Part shown: positions 46,081-58,140 of the stretch, one piece after another
How the letters are laid out: the number at the start of each line of letters is the position of its first letter
Position numbering within the stretch: the first letter of the stretch is position 1
NCBI GenBank assembly: GCA_028564925.1
Contig: CM053026.1
Coordinates: 135,608,031-135,672,030 of the forward strand
DNA length: 64,000 nt
Direction of reading: 5' to 3'
DNA from: Lithobates sylvaticus
Taxonomy: Eukaryota > Chordata > Amphibia > Anura > Ranidae
Made by a program: the position numbers and the translations under genes
Notes under the pieces: generated by a model
The model's database searches: none
What the model was told of the DNA's origin: nothing
What the model saw: the letters and a program-made list of their open reading frames with translations, nothing else

Positions 46081-47180
46081 GCCTATTGGCATGGCTTTTT
46101 TTTTGCACTACACAAAGAGTTCAAAGTTTAGCCTTCAGCTCTGACCTCTGCATGCAACCCCCCACCCCCAACCTCTTGAAAGCTCCACCATCTTCCACAT
46201 GTCTTACTTTTGTTACTGTATTAAGCTGAAGCACCCAGCTGGCTCTAGTACCTGTCCGCACACGGTAGATGGCTCTGCCTCTCTCAAATGTTGGGAGATC
46301 ATCCAGTGGGGGTTTCAGCATTCGCACTGCACCCCAAACATCTGCATCTCCCTTGTCCCCATCCTTCACTCAGTGGGAGCCACTTAGGAGATCAGATCTG
46401 TGGGAGCCGTTGGGAGTCAAGCCAGACTTCTGTGTTTATAAAAGTGATAGTGGTGAGCAGGGAGCAGAGGGCCTGAGCCAGAGGTTGTGGAATTGAGTTC
46501 CACCAAGTTCCAGCTGAAAAAAAGCCCTGCCTGTCGGTATATCCAATACCATTGGGTCATTGGTTATTGGCAAACCAAAATAGATCCCTAAGGATTCTGT
46601 CACAGTTTCATAGCCATTAATATACATTAACTTCCCAGAAAGGTGTTATCAAGCTGTCATAAGTCCTCCAAAACGCTCTGTATAGAAATGCCTCTCCTCT
46701 CCAATTGCAGGCTGCGGCCTGGTTTTCGCACCTTAAACACCCCATCCTATTTCTCTACTAAAAATTTTTTGGAAATTTAGGGATGCTGTGCCGTTGGATT
46801 TCTAACATCCAGCAATTATCAATATATTCCTAAAAAGCTTAAGGACAGTCCTTCACAGTCCTGTCCAACATTAGCTCCCTACTGTGTCTCACAGAGAGAG
46901 GGAATGTTGCATAGTAAATATTTCATATACTATATACTACATATACTGAAGATACAGGTCCACATAGAAGAAAACAAGGATTTTTTCTGGAATTTAGCCA
47001 CACTGGATTGCATAAAACTCACTTTAAAGGGACTTTGTAATGGGAGAATAATGGAGGCTACCATTGCTTAGCTATACTTTTAAGAACGCTAGTTCTCTGG
47101 CTGCTATCCTGATTATTTGGATTTTATTTTGTATGCGTTGCTGAATGAAACAGGTATAGAAATAAGGAATTTTGACTTAT
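46081..47180. other. No recognisable feature
   Basis: Short open frames at 46121-46627 overlap on both strands and resemble no family. No repeat boundary identified. Confidence 0.35.
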
Positions 47181-47254
47181 TTATTTGGTTTTGTGTCTGT
47201 AACACGAAAGCCGATGCCGACTCGCTGAAAATAAAATAAAAATGCTCCCCCTCC

Positions 47255-47570
47255 GACACTGGCTCCCACCGTTCTGTCAGCTCCGATGATGTTACCTGAT
47301 GGCCATGCCCCATAGCTATATAAGAACTGTCAGACACAGGAGCTGACAGACCAGCGGGAGCCATCATCGGAGGAGGAGGGCGCCGCTGGAGGAAACGAAG
47401 GAAGAAGATATCGGTGGAGTAAGCGGAGAGAGAAGACATCCTCAGAGGAAGTAGAGAAAGGCGGTCAAAAATCGTCTCTTGTTTTTTGTAACACTACATT
47501 GCTTTTTGTTGGGGTGAAAGGGTTTGGTATGGTCTCGGGGGGGGGGGGGGGGGAACGACGCTGCTTTATT
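47255..47570 (+). repeat. TATA-containing hairpin repeat
   Basis: GGCTCCCACCG..CTGTCAGCTCC (47266-47285) pairs with GGAGCTGACAG..GCGGGAGCC (47339-47363). A TATATAAG box sits at ~47316 in the loop, followed by a GGAGGAGGAGGGCGCC and GAAGGAAGAAGA tract. The TATA-then-purine order parallels 32490-33010, without shared sequence beyond composition. A G run occurs at ~47537-47553. Confidence 0.45.
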
Positions 47571-48480
47571 TAAACATTTTGGCGTGGGTTTCCCCCTCAA
47601 GATCCATACCAGACCCAATCATCTCAAAGTCGGATCAAAATCAGAACCAGTTAATTGAAGTCGCATGGAAGTTGGACCTGAAGTCGCAGGGCAAATTCAG
47701 ATCGGAAGTTGTGCGACTTCCATGTCAGATCAGTGTGAACATAGCCTAAAGGAGAATTAAAAAAAAGATTAGTTAAACTCACAAGTCCTTTTTTCTTTTT
47801 TAACACTACTATTCCTTTCTACTGGCTTAAGAAATTTACAAATGCAGCAATTTTGAAATTGGATGAAAGTTTTAACACTGAGAAACACTTTTGAAAGATA
47901 AAAAAAACATTTTATATAAAACTATATAGATCAGACCAAATAAGGGACAAATTAGGAGGAAATAAGGACAGAGACTTCGTTCCAAATAACGGACAGCCCC
48001 TTAAAATTAGGGACTGTTGGAAGCTATAGTTTTTGACCTAACTAGACCCTCCCCACCTCTTCCATGTTCTCTGAATCAGTGTTAGTTTTTCACAGAGACA
48101 TGGCTTAGGGAGTCATTGTCTTCTTACACTTCACAAGACTGTAAAAATCCTCTGTACTGCAACTGTATGAAGTAAAATTGCATTGGTTTCAACTTTTGTG
48201 TCATACTGAAGAGTTGAGCTGCCTGTGGCCATACTCGCTGAACAGAATGGGTCTAAGGAGGCATGCCAATGCACAAAGTGGCATTTGAAACAGAACACTC
48301 TGCAGTTTAAGTAACCAGATAATTTAAAGACATCTTTTGTCTCTGTTCAGGCATTTGACTTTAATATGTGCAATCGACTAACAGCATTGCATGCATTTAT
48401 GCATCCTCATTTTTGGGGCAGTTTACATTATATAGTCATCAACAAAAGTGGTGCAAAATATTTAAAATGATTTATCGCCT
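47571..48480. other. Mostly unassigned; short repeat at ~47630-47755
   Basis: 47660-47750 contains GTCGCATGGAAGTTGGACC and GTGCGACTTCCATGTCAG, a small inverted pair ending GTGTGAACATAGCC, typical of short frog repeats. The rest shows no supported feature. Confidence 0.4.
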
Positions 48481-48540
48481 GCCGTACTTGTACATATACT
48501 GCGGCAGGGAGGCACGTGCAGGCACCGTAACATACATGTA

Positions 48541-48754
48541 CAGTGGTGTGAAAAAGTGTTTGCCCCCTTCCTCATTTCCTGTTCCTTTGCATGTTTGTCA
48601 CACTTAAGTGTTTCGGAACATCAAACCAATTTAAACAATAGTCAAGGACAACACAAGTAAACACAAAATGCAATTTGTAAATGAAGGTGTTTATTATTAA
48701 AGGTGAAAAAAAATCCAAACCATCATGGCCCTGTGTGAAAAAGTGATTGCCCCC
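48541..48754 (+). repeat. Tc1 terminal inverted repeat, left
   Basis: 214 bp; exact reverse complement of 49948-50161 by eye. Outer direct repeat at 48546-48567, inner at ~48733-48754. It ends 6 bp from the transposase stop codon. Confidence 0.92.
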
Positions 48755-48759
48755 TAAAC

Positions 48760-49794
<1,035 letters not shown>

Positions 49795-49947
49795 TTAAGG
49801 ATCTTCTGGAGGACCTTACTGTGTCAAGCAGCTCCTATTTAAGTGATGCCTTGATTGTGAACAGGTGTGGCAATAATCAGGCTTGGGTGTGGCTAGAGAA
49901 ATTGAACTCAGGTGTGAACAACCACAGTTATAGTATGTTTTAACAAG

Positions 49948-50161
49948 GGGGGCAATCACTTTTTCACACAGGGCCATGATGGTTTGGATTTTTTTTCACC
50001 TTTAATAATAAACACCTTCATTTACAAATTGCATTTTGTGTTTACTTGTGTTGTCCTTGACTATTGTTTAAATTGGTTTGATGTTCCGAAACACTTAAGT
50101 GTGACAAACATGCAAAGGAACAGGAAATGAGGAAGGGGGCAAACACTTTTTCACACCACTG
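49948..50161 (-). repeat. Tc1 terminal inverted repeat, right
   Basis: Mirror of 48541-48754. It lies upstream of the transposase start, so the promoter must lie in it or in 49783-49947. Confidence 0.92.
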
Positions 50162-50220
50162 TACACTAAGTGCCTCCGGGTTTAGGAGCTGAAATTATCT
50201 TCATTGTAACAGCAAACAAA

Positions 50221-51190
50221 GTGTAATCTGTCTATTGTTCTGGAATCCTTATCCAACCAGCCTTTCGCTCCTTCTGAGTCGGCATCATTGTGGAATCTGA
50301 CTCTGAAACTGTCTTTTCTGATAGCTGTGGCATCCGGTAGAAGAGTGTCAGAATTGCAGGCCTTGGAGGGAGATCATAATCATATAGTTTTTTACCCAGG
50401 CAGGGTAGAACTTAGAACGGTATCAGATTCATCTGCCACCATGGGCTCTGCCAACATTCTCAGATCTGGATTCAGGTTCTCTCCACAAACTAGATATTTC
50501 ATCCATATTAAGCTACTATCTTCAGGCCACTGCACCCTTCAGGGATTCTTCCAGACTGTTCGTAATACCCTGGAGCAAGAACAAAGGCAAAAAGGCATCC
50601 TCAAGGGCAATAGCCTCATGGATAGTCAAACTAATACAAAGGGCATACAGGGCAAGGGGTCTAAAACCCCCTTTGGCAATCAGGGCGCATTCCACCTGAT
50701 CAGTTTCTGTCTTCTGGGCAACAAGAGACAATATGCGAACAATATGCAGGAAGGCAACATGGCCATCCCAACATACATTTATGAGACATTACAGTATGGA
50801 CCCAGGAGCTTTCTCATCTGTAGAATTTGGCAGACAGGCTATCAAGTCAGCATTTGCCTTCTCTAAAAAATAATCCTTTTTTAAATAAATGTCTTTCTAA
50901 GCATCATCCCACCCATTTCGGCTAGTTATTTGTTACAGGTATGCTGTCATGAAGGCACCAGGAAAACAGAAAATTGGACCTTACTTACTGTAATTTTCTT
51001 TTCCCGATGCATATCCATGGCAGCATACAATGCCACCCTTGGTATTCTATGTTACAGAGAATGCTGGGGGGTATACTAATCATTTTCTTTTATAATATTC
51101 ACTGGTCCTGAGGGAGGAGCCAAGGCTGAGCTTGTCACAGGTATGCTGCCATGGATAGGCACCAAGAAACCAAAACTATAGTAAGTATGG
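50221..51190 (+). pseudogene. DIRS-like tyrosine-recombinase retroelement fossil
   Basis: The 192-residue frame (50288-50866) begins LTLKLSFLIAVASGRRVSEL then QAL and VFYPGRVELRTV, the start of the C-terminal catalytic part of DIRS tyrosine recombinases, where the R of RRVSEL is the first catalytic arginine. The ~320 bp after it has paired phrases (CAGGTATGCTGTCATGAAGG, GCATATCCATGGCAGCATAC, CAGGTATGCTGCCATGGATA) consistent with a DIRS terminal region. The rest of the element is missing and the remnant is broken. Confidence 0.7.
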
Positions 51191-51204
51191 CACAATTTTC
51201 AGTT

Positions 51205-51540
51205 TTTTTTTGGATAGAGTGGAGAGAGATTAGAACCCCTGTCAGTTTTTATTACTGTCTGTGTCCCCGGTAAGAAGATTCTCCCTCTCAATTTGTCCTG
51301 TTTACCATAATAATTGAAAGTGAAAGTAAAAGAAAATCCCAAATTTTGGGTTGTCCCCAGAAAAGTAATAGAAGAGAAATGTTCCAAGGGGGACACTAGT
51401 TCTGATGACCTGGGGGTCCCCAAGGAACTCCCCTTATATGCAGTCAGGAAGTGAAAGAAAATCTCTGCAATGGGACACAGATGGCAAAAAAAAAAATCTG
51501 ACAGGGGTTATAACCCTCCCTTACTATCGAAAATGAAAAA
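51205..51540. repeat. E-family dispersed repeat
   Basis: Runs from AGTTTTTTTTTGGATAGAGT to TCTGACAGGGGTTATAACCC. It shares ordered phrases with 16640-16880. It lies between the DIRS-like remnant and an A-family repeat. Confidence 0.5.
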
Positions 51541-51559
51541 AAATGCCTATAGTTCTACT

Positions 51560-52472
51560 TTAACTACTTCAGCCCCGGACCAATTGGCAGCCAAAGGACC
51601 AGGCCCCTTTTTGCGATTCGGCACTGCGTCGTTTTAACTGACAATTGCACGGTCGTGCGATGTGGCTCCCAAACAAAATTGGCATCCTTTTTTTCCCACA
51701 AATAGAGCTTTCTTTTGGTGGTATTTGATCGCCCCTGCGGTTTTTATTTTTTGCGCTATAAACAAAAATAGAGCCACAATTTTGAAAACAATGCAATATT
51801 TTTTGCTTTTTGCTATAATAAATATACCCAAAAAATATATAAAAAAACATTTTTTTCCCTCAGTTTAGGCCGATACGTATTCTTCTACATATTTTTGGTA
51901 AAAAAAAATCGTAATTAGCGATTATTGATTGGTTTGCGCAAAAGTTATAGCGTTTACAAAATAGGGGATAGTTTTATAGCATTTTTATTAATATTTTTTT
52001 TTTACTAGTAATGGCGGCGATCAGCGATTTTTATTGTGACTGCGACATTATGGTGGACACATCAGACATTTTTGACACATTTTTGAGACCATTGTCATTT
52101 ATACAGCAATCAATGCTATTTAAATGCATTGATTCCTGTATAAATGACACATGCAGTGAAAGAGTTAACCACTAGGGGGAGGGGAGGGGTTATGGGCTGT
52201 GACGTGTATGTGTTTTTTTACATTAGGGGGCGGGGCTGACGTCTGACGTCATTGATCGGCTTTCCCAATGACCGGGAACAGCCGATCAAAGACAGGCAGA
52301 GTAGGAAGCGAGGGGAGAGGTTTGTTTACACAGACCTCTCCCCGTTCTTCAGCTCTGTGACCCGATCGCGGGACACCAGTGGCGATCGGGTCCGCTGGTC
52401 CCGCGGCCGGGGTCACGGAGCTCCCGACCAGGTCGAGAGTATATCTGCGTGAGACGGTCGGGAAGCGGTTAA
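51560..52472 (+). repeat. A-family long repeat, complete (~913 bp)
   Basis: TTAACTACTTCAGCCCCGGA to CGGTCGGGAAGCGGTTAA. All A-family blocks are present in order: GCACTGCGTCGTTTTAAC, CACAAATAGAGCTTTCTTTT, TTTAGGCCGATACGTATTC, TTGGTTTGCGCAAAAGTTAT, TACTAGTAATGGCGGCGATC, a CRE-like TGACGTCTGACGTCA at ~52239, and GACCCGATCGCGGGACACC. Closest in the window to 55618-56605. Confidence 0.78.
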
Positions 52473-52730
52473 GTTCAGAGACAGGAAGAGGACAGCCATC
52501 CCTGCAGTAAAGATTACTTCAGGATCCAGCTGTCTGCACAATATGAAACATTATTCATTATAGGTAAGCAATGTGACTAAAGCTGTAGTATTTTTATTTT
52601 TTTTTCTCTTTTTAGCTGACACTTGACATTACAAAAGCTGGTGCTATAGACTGTAAATTGAAAAGAAAAAAAGATACAAATGTTCAAATGTATCTTGGAA
52701 AACTGCAGTTGTTGCCCAAATACCACCTTA

Positions 52731-53084
52731 AGGCCACTTTCACACTGATGGACCGATTGGGTCCGCCTGTCAGTTTTTCAGGTGGACCTGATCAGACCAT
52801 CAATTGCTCTCTATGGAGAAGCGGCCACCCGTCGACATCCGATCCGATCTGCTAAAAGCAGATGGATGGGGATCAGTTCCCCATCCATCCGTTGGATCAG
52901 ATTGGATGACAGTCGGATGTAAATGCACCATAGGGAACAGAGGGTTGTGTCTGCTCTGCATCAGCGGAACAGACTCGGACCTGTTATTGGACCTGTCATC
53001 CACTTGCTTAGTGGGGACCAGCAGAGAGATTCCCTGCTGAGCAGGCTGATCAACTACCGGAGTCTGTCCAATGTGAAAGGGACC
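52731..53084. mobile_element. TTA-target MITE, ~354 bp
   Basis: Left end AGGCCACTTTCACACTG after TTA (52728-52730); right end CAATGTGAAAGGGACC before TTA (53085-53087). Interior short inverted phrases (GATCCGATCTG, CAGATGGATGGGGATC). A distinct family using the same 3-bp target. Confidence 0.7.
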
Positions 53085-53087
53085 TTA

Positions 53088-53885
53088 CCTACTTAAGGTT
53101 TGATTATAAAGTAGGCAAGTTCATAGGTAAGTTCATAGGAAAGAAAATATACCTTTGTTCAATGTAAAAAAAAAGTTCCATTGTTTTTTTGATAAATGAA
53201 TAACTTGCAGTCCAGCTTTTTTTTTCTATGCATTTCTTTGTTTCTGATCCATCCTGTGTATTTGCCAAGCCAATGCAATTCACTTGATGCTCATTTTCTT
53301 CTGGTTTGAGGGGGCAAATTTTGAGGACGCTCGGAGCCTAATGTGAATTATAATATTATGGTGTTTTCACGCAGCACTTATTAAAATCATAAATATAATG
53401 GAATTAGTAGCATCTATTTTAAATACATCACAACTATAAAACATTTATGTTACATTATAGCAATAAACCACTTTTTGAAAACAGTAATCTATACACTTGC
53501 AAACACTGTTGTGATACAAAACACCCAATAAAATACAATAACCCTAATAAAAAATCTAAAACTTCATTACGTAGAGATTTTTCTGCACAAACACCAGATA
53601 CAATTTCAGAACATTCTAAATATAAAACATAAACTGTTTTATACAATTTTACTCTTATCCCAAATGGCCCAGCACAAGCATGTTCTGTATTCCCAACTGT
53701 ATCTGGAGTGGACACCACAAAGAGAACCCGTGAGGGTGGCAGGAGCTTCTGTGGACTTCTTTTTAAAGATACACACAGCTTGCGAAGTCTCAAAGTCATA
53801 ACCCTCATTAAAAATGCTTGTTCTGGTTCAGAGTTTCAGGGGTACTAAAGCCAGCATCAGGATGCCAGCCCTAGTGCCTTTTTTT
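53088..53885. other. Mostly unassigned; weak exon-like stretch at ~53460-53830
   Basis: A plus-strand frame (LYTCKHCCDTKHPIKYNNP, and further on SFCGLLFKDTHSLRSLK) looks mildly protein-like, but a stop separates the parts and I recognise no family or splice context. Not called as a gene. Confidence 0.3.
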
Positions 53886-54138
53886 CTTTAAAAAACATGT
53901 CAGCTCTATTAAAATGATTGTAAAGGATTGTTTTTTATTTTTTTTAAATAACAAACATATCATACTTACTTCCACTGTGCAGCACGTTTTGTACAGAGTG
54001 GCCCCGATCCTCCTCTTCTGGGGTGCCCGAGCCGGCTCTCGCGGCTCCTCCCCGCATCAGATAACCCCCTCGGAGAAGCACTCTCCCAAGGGGGTTACCT
54101 TGCAGGCACGCTCCCGAGTGCAGCATTTGCGTCCACAA
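53886..54138. repeat. Dispersed GC-rich repeat, cut by a LINE
   Basis: AATGATTGTAAAGGATTG, then AACAAACATATCATACTTAC and a GC-rich CCTCTTCTGGGGTGCCCGAG stretch: a familiar frog repeat opening. It stops where L1-type coding begins at ~54140. Confidence 0.45.
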
Positions 54139-54139
54139 A

Positions 54140-55208
54140 CATGAATGCCGGACTTGGCAGGGGTGTCCATTGTCACCTCTCCTTCTTGCCCTGGCTATGG
54201 AGCCACTAGCTGTGCACATTCGCCGCTAACAGCTGATTAAGGGCCTTCCCATTGCCACAATAGAGGAATGAATCTCGTTGTATGCAGATGACACCCTGGC
54301 GTACCTGGCTGACACCCAAGACTCACTAAAGGCGCTACTATCAGAGATAGACAACTTTGTTGACTACTCTGGGTTCTGGGTGAACTAGGACAAATCTAAT
54401 CTTTTCCCTTTGGACCCTGATGCAACCTTGCAGATTTACCCGGACTCCAGACTACAGGTGGTGTCCTCTTTTGTATACCTGGGGGTTATAGTGCAGTTAC
54501 CCTTGTCCTCCTATATTGAAAACAACCCGTGTCCCCTACTGACCCAGCTACAAATACAGATTAAGCAGGTGATGGACTTACTCCTAGACCTAATGGGAAG
54601 GGCTAATTATTATTTATCTACCTAAGCTGTTATATGTTCTAGCCAACTCACCCTGTAAAGTCCCTAAATCCATCTTTAAATGGATAGATATGATCTGCAT
54701 GGCGTTCCTGTGGAATGGTAAGTCCCCTAGGGTGGCACTAGAGACATTGCGGTTACCAAGCCATCTGGCAGGTTTAGCGTTCCCCAACATTTATTTATAC
54801 TATTCGGCCTCCCAATTGGCCCACATTCATGTCTGGCTGCATCCGGTTGCGGCAAACGTCTGTACATCCACTGAGGGAGCTACCGCCTCCTCTCTAGAGA
54901 CCCTCCATAATATTATATGCAGAGGTCGAGTTCCAGCCCGCCCAGGCACATCCATACTAAATACCTTGCTCTCCCTGTTTAAAATAATTGTCTCAAAAAT
55001 TTCAAAGGAGTCACGGTCAATGTCCCCTAACAACCCTCTGTGGTTCAATCCAAACCTGAAAGAACCGTGCTCTCTACCTGACCCACAGCGTTGGTACTCC
55101 AAGGGAGTTAAATACCTGTGTCATCTGTATGACACACAGGGATTTAAGTCTATTCAACAGATGCAGGTCGATTTTAACCTGCCGCGCTCATACATGTTCT
55201 TCTATTAG
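54140..55208 (+). pseudogene. L1/Tx1 LINE ORF2 remnant (RT to C-terminal region)
   Basis: A YADD-type reverse-transcriptase box is intact at 54281-54292 (TATGCAGATGAC), followed in frame pieces by TLAYLADTQDSLKALLSEI. The open stretch 54690-55208 (172 aa) reads FKWIDMICMAFLWNGKSPRV, LPSHLAGLAFPNIYLYYSAS, NNPLWFNPNLKE and QGFKSIQQMQVDFNLPRSYM, the order seen after the RT domain in L1/Tx1-group ORF2 proteins. Frame changes and stops are present between these pieces, and endonuclease and 3' UTR are missing. Dead, 5'- and 3'-truncated copy. Confidence 0.8.
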
Positions 55209-55617
55209 AAACACAGTTTTTTTGGGGGGGACGGTGGCAAACAATCCACCCGGCGCCACTCCCCCCGGTTGGGTCATGGACAGCACTGAAGCCCCCACCC
55301 ATGTCACAGGGATCAGCCCCCCAGTCGGTCATTAAGTAAGTCAGGGTCAGCACTTACCCCATCTCACAGGCAGCGCTCCGAGCAGCGTCTTCTCTCCAGG
55401 CTGTGGGCGGGTCTCGGTTCCCCAGCCTCTCCTCCCTCCTCCTACTGGTGGCCAATCGGATCATATCTCCTTTCAGCCAATCGAGTGATGGGTCTCTTGA
55501 CCCGCTTCCTGATTGGCCGGGAGGAGAATAAGTGTGAAAATTGTGAATATTCATTCGCTATTGTCACACAACTGGGTGGGGTCGGGTTTGAGCATAAGTG
55601 TGCACAACCTAATGCAT
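55209..55617. repeat. GC-rich repeat-like sequence
   Basis: Contains multiple CCAATCGGAT/ATTGGCC (CCAAT-like) motifs and a GGGCGGGTC box at 55406, but no recognised boundaries or second copy. It abuts the LINE remnant and an A-family repeat. Confidence 0.35.
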
Positions 55618-56605
55618 TTAACCGCTTAAGGACCGCCTCATGCCGATATACGTCGGCAGAATGGCACGGCTGGGCACAACCACGTACCTGTACGTGGCCC
55701 TTTAAGAGCCCAGCCGTAGGTCGCACCGCCGGCGGCGCGCTCGCGACCCGGTCCTGAGCTCCGTGACCATGGGACCAGCGGACCTGATCGCCGCTGGTGT
55801 CCCGCGATCGGGTCACAGAGCTGAAGAACGGGGAGAGGTCTGTGTAAACAAACCTCTCCCGTGCTTTCTAGTGCGACTGACACTGATCGGCTGTTCCCTG
55901 TCAGTCATCGGGAATGCCGATCAGTGATGTCAGACGCAAAGCCACGCCCCCCTACAGTAAAAAAAAAAACACACACTTAACCCCTCCCCCCGCCCCTAGT
56001 GGTTAACTCCTTCATAGCCAGTGTCATTTACACAGGAATCAGTGCATTTAAATAGCACTGATTTCTGTATAAATGACAATGGTCCCAAAAATGTGTCAAA
56101 AATGTGCAATGTGTCCGCCATAATGTTGCAGTCACAATAAAAATCGCTGATCGCCACCATTACTAGTAAAAAAAAATATTAATAAAAATGCTATAAAAAA
56201 CTATCCCCTATTTTGTAAACGCTATAACTTTTGCGCAAACCAATCAATAATCGCTAATTGTGATTTTTTTTTACTAAAAATATGTAGAAGAATACGTATC
56301 GGCCTAAACTGAGGAAAAAAATGTTTTTTATATATTTTTTGTGGATATTTATTATATCAAAAAGTAAAAAAATATAGCATTTTTTTCAAAATTGTTGCTC
56401 TATTTTTGTTTATATAGCAAAAAATAAAAACAGAGGTCAAATACCACCAAAAGAAAGCTCTATTTGTGGGAAAAAAAGGACGCCAATTTTGTTTGGGAGC
56501 CACGTCGCACGACCACGCAATTGTCCGTTAAAGCGACGCAGTGCCGAATTGCAAAAAGGGGCCTGGTCCTTTGGCTGCAAATTGGTCCGGAACTTAAGTG
56601 GTTAA
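55618..56605 (-). repeat. A-family long repeat, complete, minus orientation (~988 bp)
   Basis: TTAACCGCTTAAGGACCGCC at the left and CTTAAGTGGTTAA at the right, i.e. reversed relative to 51560-52472. The CATTACTAGTA, CGATACGTATTC complement and AAAGAAAGCTCTATTTGTGG blocks follow in reverse order. Confidence 0.78.
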
Positions 56606-56658
56606 TGCGCGCAACCTTAAGCTCAAACACAAATGTGTGCGTGCGTATATACTTTATA

Positions 56659-57393
56659 CACGGTATCTCACAAAAGTAAGTACACCCCTCACATTTTTGT
56701 CAATATTTTATTATATGTTTTCATTTGACAACACTGAAAAAAAATTACACTTTGCTACAATATAAAGTAGTGAGTGTACAGCTTGTATAACAGTGTAAAT
56801 TTGCTGTCCCCTTAAAATAACTCAACACACAGTCATTAATGTCTAAACCTGACATACTCATTCCAACATGATAACGACCCCAAACACACCTCCAAGATGA
56901 CCACTGCCTTGCTAAAGAAGCTGAGGGTAAAGGTGATGGACTGGCCAATCATGTCTCCAGACCTAAACCCTATTAAGAATCTGTGGGGCATCCCCAAACG
57001 GAAGATGGAGGAGCGCAAGGTCTCTAACATCCACCAGCTCCGTGATGTCATCATGGAGGAGTGGAAGAGGACTCCAGTGGCAACCTGTGAAGCTCTGGTT
57101 AACTTCATGCCCAAGAGGGTTAAGGCAGTGCTGGAAAATAATGGTGGCCACACAAAATATTGACAATTTGGGCATTTTCACAGGGGTGTACTCACTTTTG
57201 TTGCCAGTGGTTTACACATTAATGGCTGTGTGTTGAGTTATTTTGAGGGGACATAAAAATGACACTGTTATACAAGCTGTACACTCACTACTTTACATTG
57301 TAGCAAAATGTAATTTCTTCAATGTTGTCACATGGAAATATATAACAAAATATTGACAAAAATGTGAGGGGGTGTACTCACTTTTGTGAGATA

Positions 57394-57398
<5 letters not shown>
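56659..57398 (+). mobile_element. Internally deleted Tc1 element, 740 bp
   Basis: TA target at 56657-56658 and 57399-57400. Ends CACGGTATCTCACAAAAG and CTTTTGTGAGATACTGTG; inverted repeats ~190 bp (56659-56850, 57211-57398). Interior coding is only the transposase C-terminal third: [13 protein letters not shown] then MDWPIMSPDLNPI (K replaces the catalytic E: NPIKNLW) and ending ENNGGHTKY at 57163. The DNA-binding domain and first catalytic Asp are deleted. A different family from 48541. Confidence 0.88.

Positions 57399-57468
<70 letters not shown>
57399..57468. repeat. (TA)n microsatellite
   Basis: About 35 TA units between two Tc1 ends. The flanking Tc1 target duplications are part of it. 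Confidence 0.95.
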
Positions 57469-57472
<4 letters not shown>

Positions 57473-57667
57473 CAGTGTCTTGAAATTTGCCCCTTGAAAT
57501 TTTGTCATGTTACAACCAAAAACGCAAAAGTATTTTATTGGGATAGACCGTAATAGACCAACACAAAGTGGCATATAATTGTGAAGTGAAAGGAAAATGA
57601 TAAATGATTTTCAAATTGTTTTACAAATAAATATCTGAAAAGTGTGGCATGCTTTTGTATTCAGCCC
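57473..57667. mobile_element. Tc1-family terminus running into the gap
   Basis: After TA (57471-57472): CAGTGTCTTG, then CCCCTTGAAATTTTGTCATG, TTACAACCAAAAACGCAAAA, ATAGACCAACACAAAGTGGC and TATTCAGCCC. I recognise this as the inverted repeat of a fish/frog Tc1 family with TACAGTGCCTTG-type ends. Its interior is lost in the N run. Confidence 0.8.
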
Positions 57668-58140
57668 NNNNNNNNNNNNNNNNNNNNNNNNNNNNNNNNN
57701 NNNNNNNNNNNNNNNNNNNNNNNNNNNNNNNNNNNNNNNNNNNNNNNNNNNNNNNNNNNNNNNNNNNNNNNNNNNNNNNNNNNNNNNNNNNNNNNNNNNN
57801 NNNNNNNNNNNNNNNNNNNNNNNNNNNNNNNNNNNNNNNNNNNNNNNNNNNNNNNNNNNNNNNNNNNNNNNNNNNNNNNNNNNNNNNNNNNNNNNNNNNN
57901 NNNNNNNNNNNNNNNNNNNNNNNNNNNNNNNNNNNNNNNNNNNNNNNNNNNNNNNNNNNNNNNNNNNNNNNNNNNNNNNNNNNNNNNNNNNNNNNNNNNN
58001 NNNNNNNNNNNNNNNNNNNNNNNNNNNNNNNNNNNNNNNNNNNNNNNNNNNNNNNNNNNNNNNNNNNNNNNNNNNNNNNNNNNNNNNNNNNNNNNNNNNN
58101 NNNNNNNNNNNNNNNNNNNNNNNNNNNNNNNNNNNNNNNN
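57668..58140. other. Assembly gap (473 N)
   Basis: Unknown sequence. The left edge is a Tc1 terminus and the right edge is the start of the right duplication arm. Apparent open frames across it are artefacts. Confidence 0.99.
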
